DNA of 64,000 bases from Triticum aestivum. Taxonomy: Eukaryota; Streptophyta; Magnoliopsida; Poales; Poaceae. The first letter of the stretch is position 1. Each line of letters opens with the position of its first letter. The notes beneath the pieces are model-generated. The model worked only from the letters and a program-made list of their open reading frames with translations. It was not told the origin of the DNA and did not search any database. Shown in pieces: positions 63,227 through 64,000 of this stretch. The position numbers and the translations under genes are program-made. Where the stretch lies: assembly GCF_018294505.1 (NCBI RefSeq), contig NC_057807.1:183852920-183916919 (forward strand), in the 5' to 3' direction.

Positions 63227-64000
63227 CTATGGGTAAAACTTACGAAGATGTTCAATGTTCCAGGAGTTGCTCACCGGAATGCCATCTTCGGTCTCAAGGC
63301 GGACAGCGCCGGGCCTAGTGACTCGTTTCACCCGATAAGGGCCTTCCCACTTCGGCGTCAACTTGTTGGAATTCTTGGCGGACTCAACTCGCCGAAGAAC
63401 AAGGTCGCCTTCCTCGAAACTTCTGGCCTTAACTTTGCGGCTATGGTAGCGACGCAAAGCTTGCTGGTAGCGAGCGGCTCGCACATCAGCCTGAAGACGG
63501 TCTTCCTCAAGGAGCAGCGCGTCATCTTGCCGCAGCTGCTCTTGCTCGAGCTCATCATAAGCGAGCACTCGAGGTGACCCGTAAACGAGTTCCGTGGGGA
63601 GAACTGCCTCTGCTCCGTAGACTAGAGCGAAAGGTGTCTGGCCAGTGGCTCGATTTGGCATCGTTCTGATCGACCAAAGAACCACCGGCAGCTCCTCGAT
63701 CCAGTTTCTTCCGCACTTGCGCAGCCTGTCAAAAGTTCTGGTCTTGAGTCCCCGCAGCACTTCAGCATTTGCCCTCTCCGCTTGACCGTTGCTTCTCGGG
63801 TGAGCAACAGAAGCGAAGCAGACCTTGGCGCCAAGATCTTGGACGTACTGCATGAAGGTGCGGCTCGTAAATTGCGTGTCGTTGTCGGTGATGATCCTGT
63901 TAGGGATCCCGAAACGGCAAACAATTGACCTGAAGAACTTGACTGCTGACTGTGCTGTCACCTTCCTCACTGGTTCCACTTCCGGCCACTTTGTGAACTT
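63227..64000 (-). CDS. int: Integrase, C-terminal part (runs off the right edge)
   Basis: The minus-strand frame is open from the edge to a stop at 63227-63229. It reads KFTKWPEVEPVRKV at the edge, FGIPNRIITDNDTQFTSRTF with the second catalytic Asp, HPRSNGQAERANAEVLRGLK with the Glu, WSIRTMPNRATGQTPFALVY and GAEAVLPTELVYG as the GPF-like module, and KLTPKWEGPYRVKRVTRPGA near the end. The tail SWNIEHLRKFYP matches the NPWNAARLRRFYA end of the other Tat integrase. No chromodomain. No defect is visible in the 257 codons present; the zinc domain and first Asp lie outside the window. Confidence 0.88.
   Translation of the reverse strand, partial: KFTKWPEVEPVRKVTAQSAVKFFRSIVCRFGIPNRIITDNDTQFTSRTFMQYVQDLGAKVCFASVAHPRSNGQAERANAEVLRGLKTRTFDRLRKCGRNWIEELPVVLWSIRTMPNRATGQTPFALVYGAEAVLPTELVYGSPRVLAYDELEQEQLRQDDALLLEEDRLQADVRAARYQQALRRYHSRKVKARSFEEGDLVLRRVESAKNSNKLTPKWEGPYRVKRVTRPGAVRLETEDGIPVSNSWNIEHLRKFYP

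Larger units (their letters stand above)
57348..64000 (-). mobile_element. Tat-like Ty3-gypsy element, minus strand, 3' part
   Basis: Read on the minus strand: integrase (64000 to 63227), a spacer, an opposite-strand gene (58657-62425), a polypurine tract and the 3' LTR (58282 to 57348). This is the same plan as the element at 7057-16513. Its LTR matches that of the element on its left, in opposite orientation. Protease, RT and the 5' LTR lie beyond the right edge. Confidence 0.85.

Overview
The window looks like repeat-dominated DNA from a large grass genome, most likely Triticeae (wheat, Aegilops or barley relatives). It holds nested LTR retrotransposons of types I recall from that tribe, a Stowaway MITE, plant-type spliced antisense genes inside retroelements, and no prokaryotic features. 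Almost every protein is a retroelement protein, mostly broken. No intact conventional host gene was recognised. Element names are from memory and were not searched.

Layout. 1-5841: 5' part of a minus-strand Ty3/gypsy element with a 4.05-kb LTR (Tekay/RIRE3-like), carrying an extra ORF ('ORF0') upstream of gag. 5842-7056, 16519-17818 and 27186-29874, plus 36963-41101: older host DNA holding two diverged copies (A and B) of one promoter-like segment, a foldback tandem repeat and a ~190-bp tandem array. Copy A is split by a complete 9.46-kb Tat-lineage element (7057-16513, TSD gatac). A complete 9.36-kb Sirevirus-type copia (17819-27180, TSD gccct) lies just beyond it. The array next to copy B is split by a 7.09-kb non-autonomous element (29875-36962, TSD cccac). 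41102 to the right edge is a four-deep nest: a BARE-like copia (41102), cut by a second Tekay-like element (48587), cut inside its ORF0 by a plus-strand Tat-like element (52743), which joins at 57333-57348 a minus-strand relative that runs off the window.

How the parts work together. Most elements show recognisable LTR, PBS, PPT and gag-pol order. Both Tat-type elements also carry, on the strand opposite gag-pol, a multi-exon gene with its own TATA-like box just inside the 3' LTR. It encodes a 'putative gypsy-type transposon' domain (left copy) or a similar-looking N-terminal region (right copy), followed by coiled coil. Every intron junction I chose keeps the reading phase. Both Tekay-like elements carry ORF0 behind a 3' splice site.

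Decay is dominated by in-frame stops of the kind expected from deamination of methylated cytosine (CGA to TGA, CAG to TAG), plus homopolymer frameshifts and two altered RT active sites (YMDN, YVDE).
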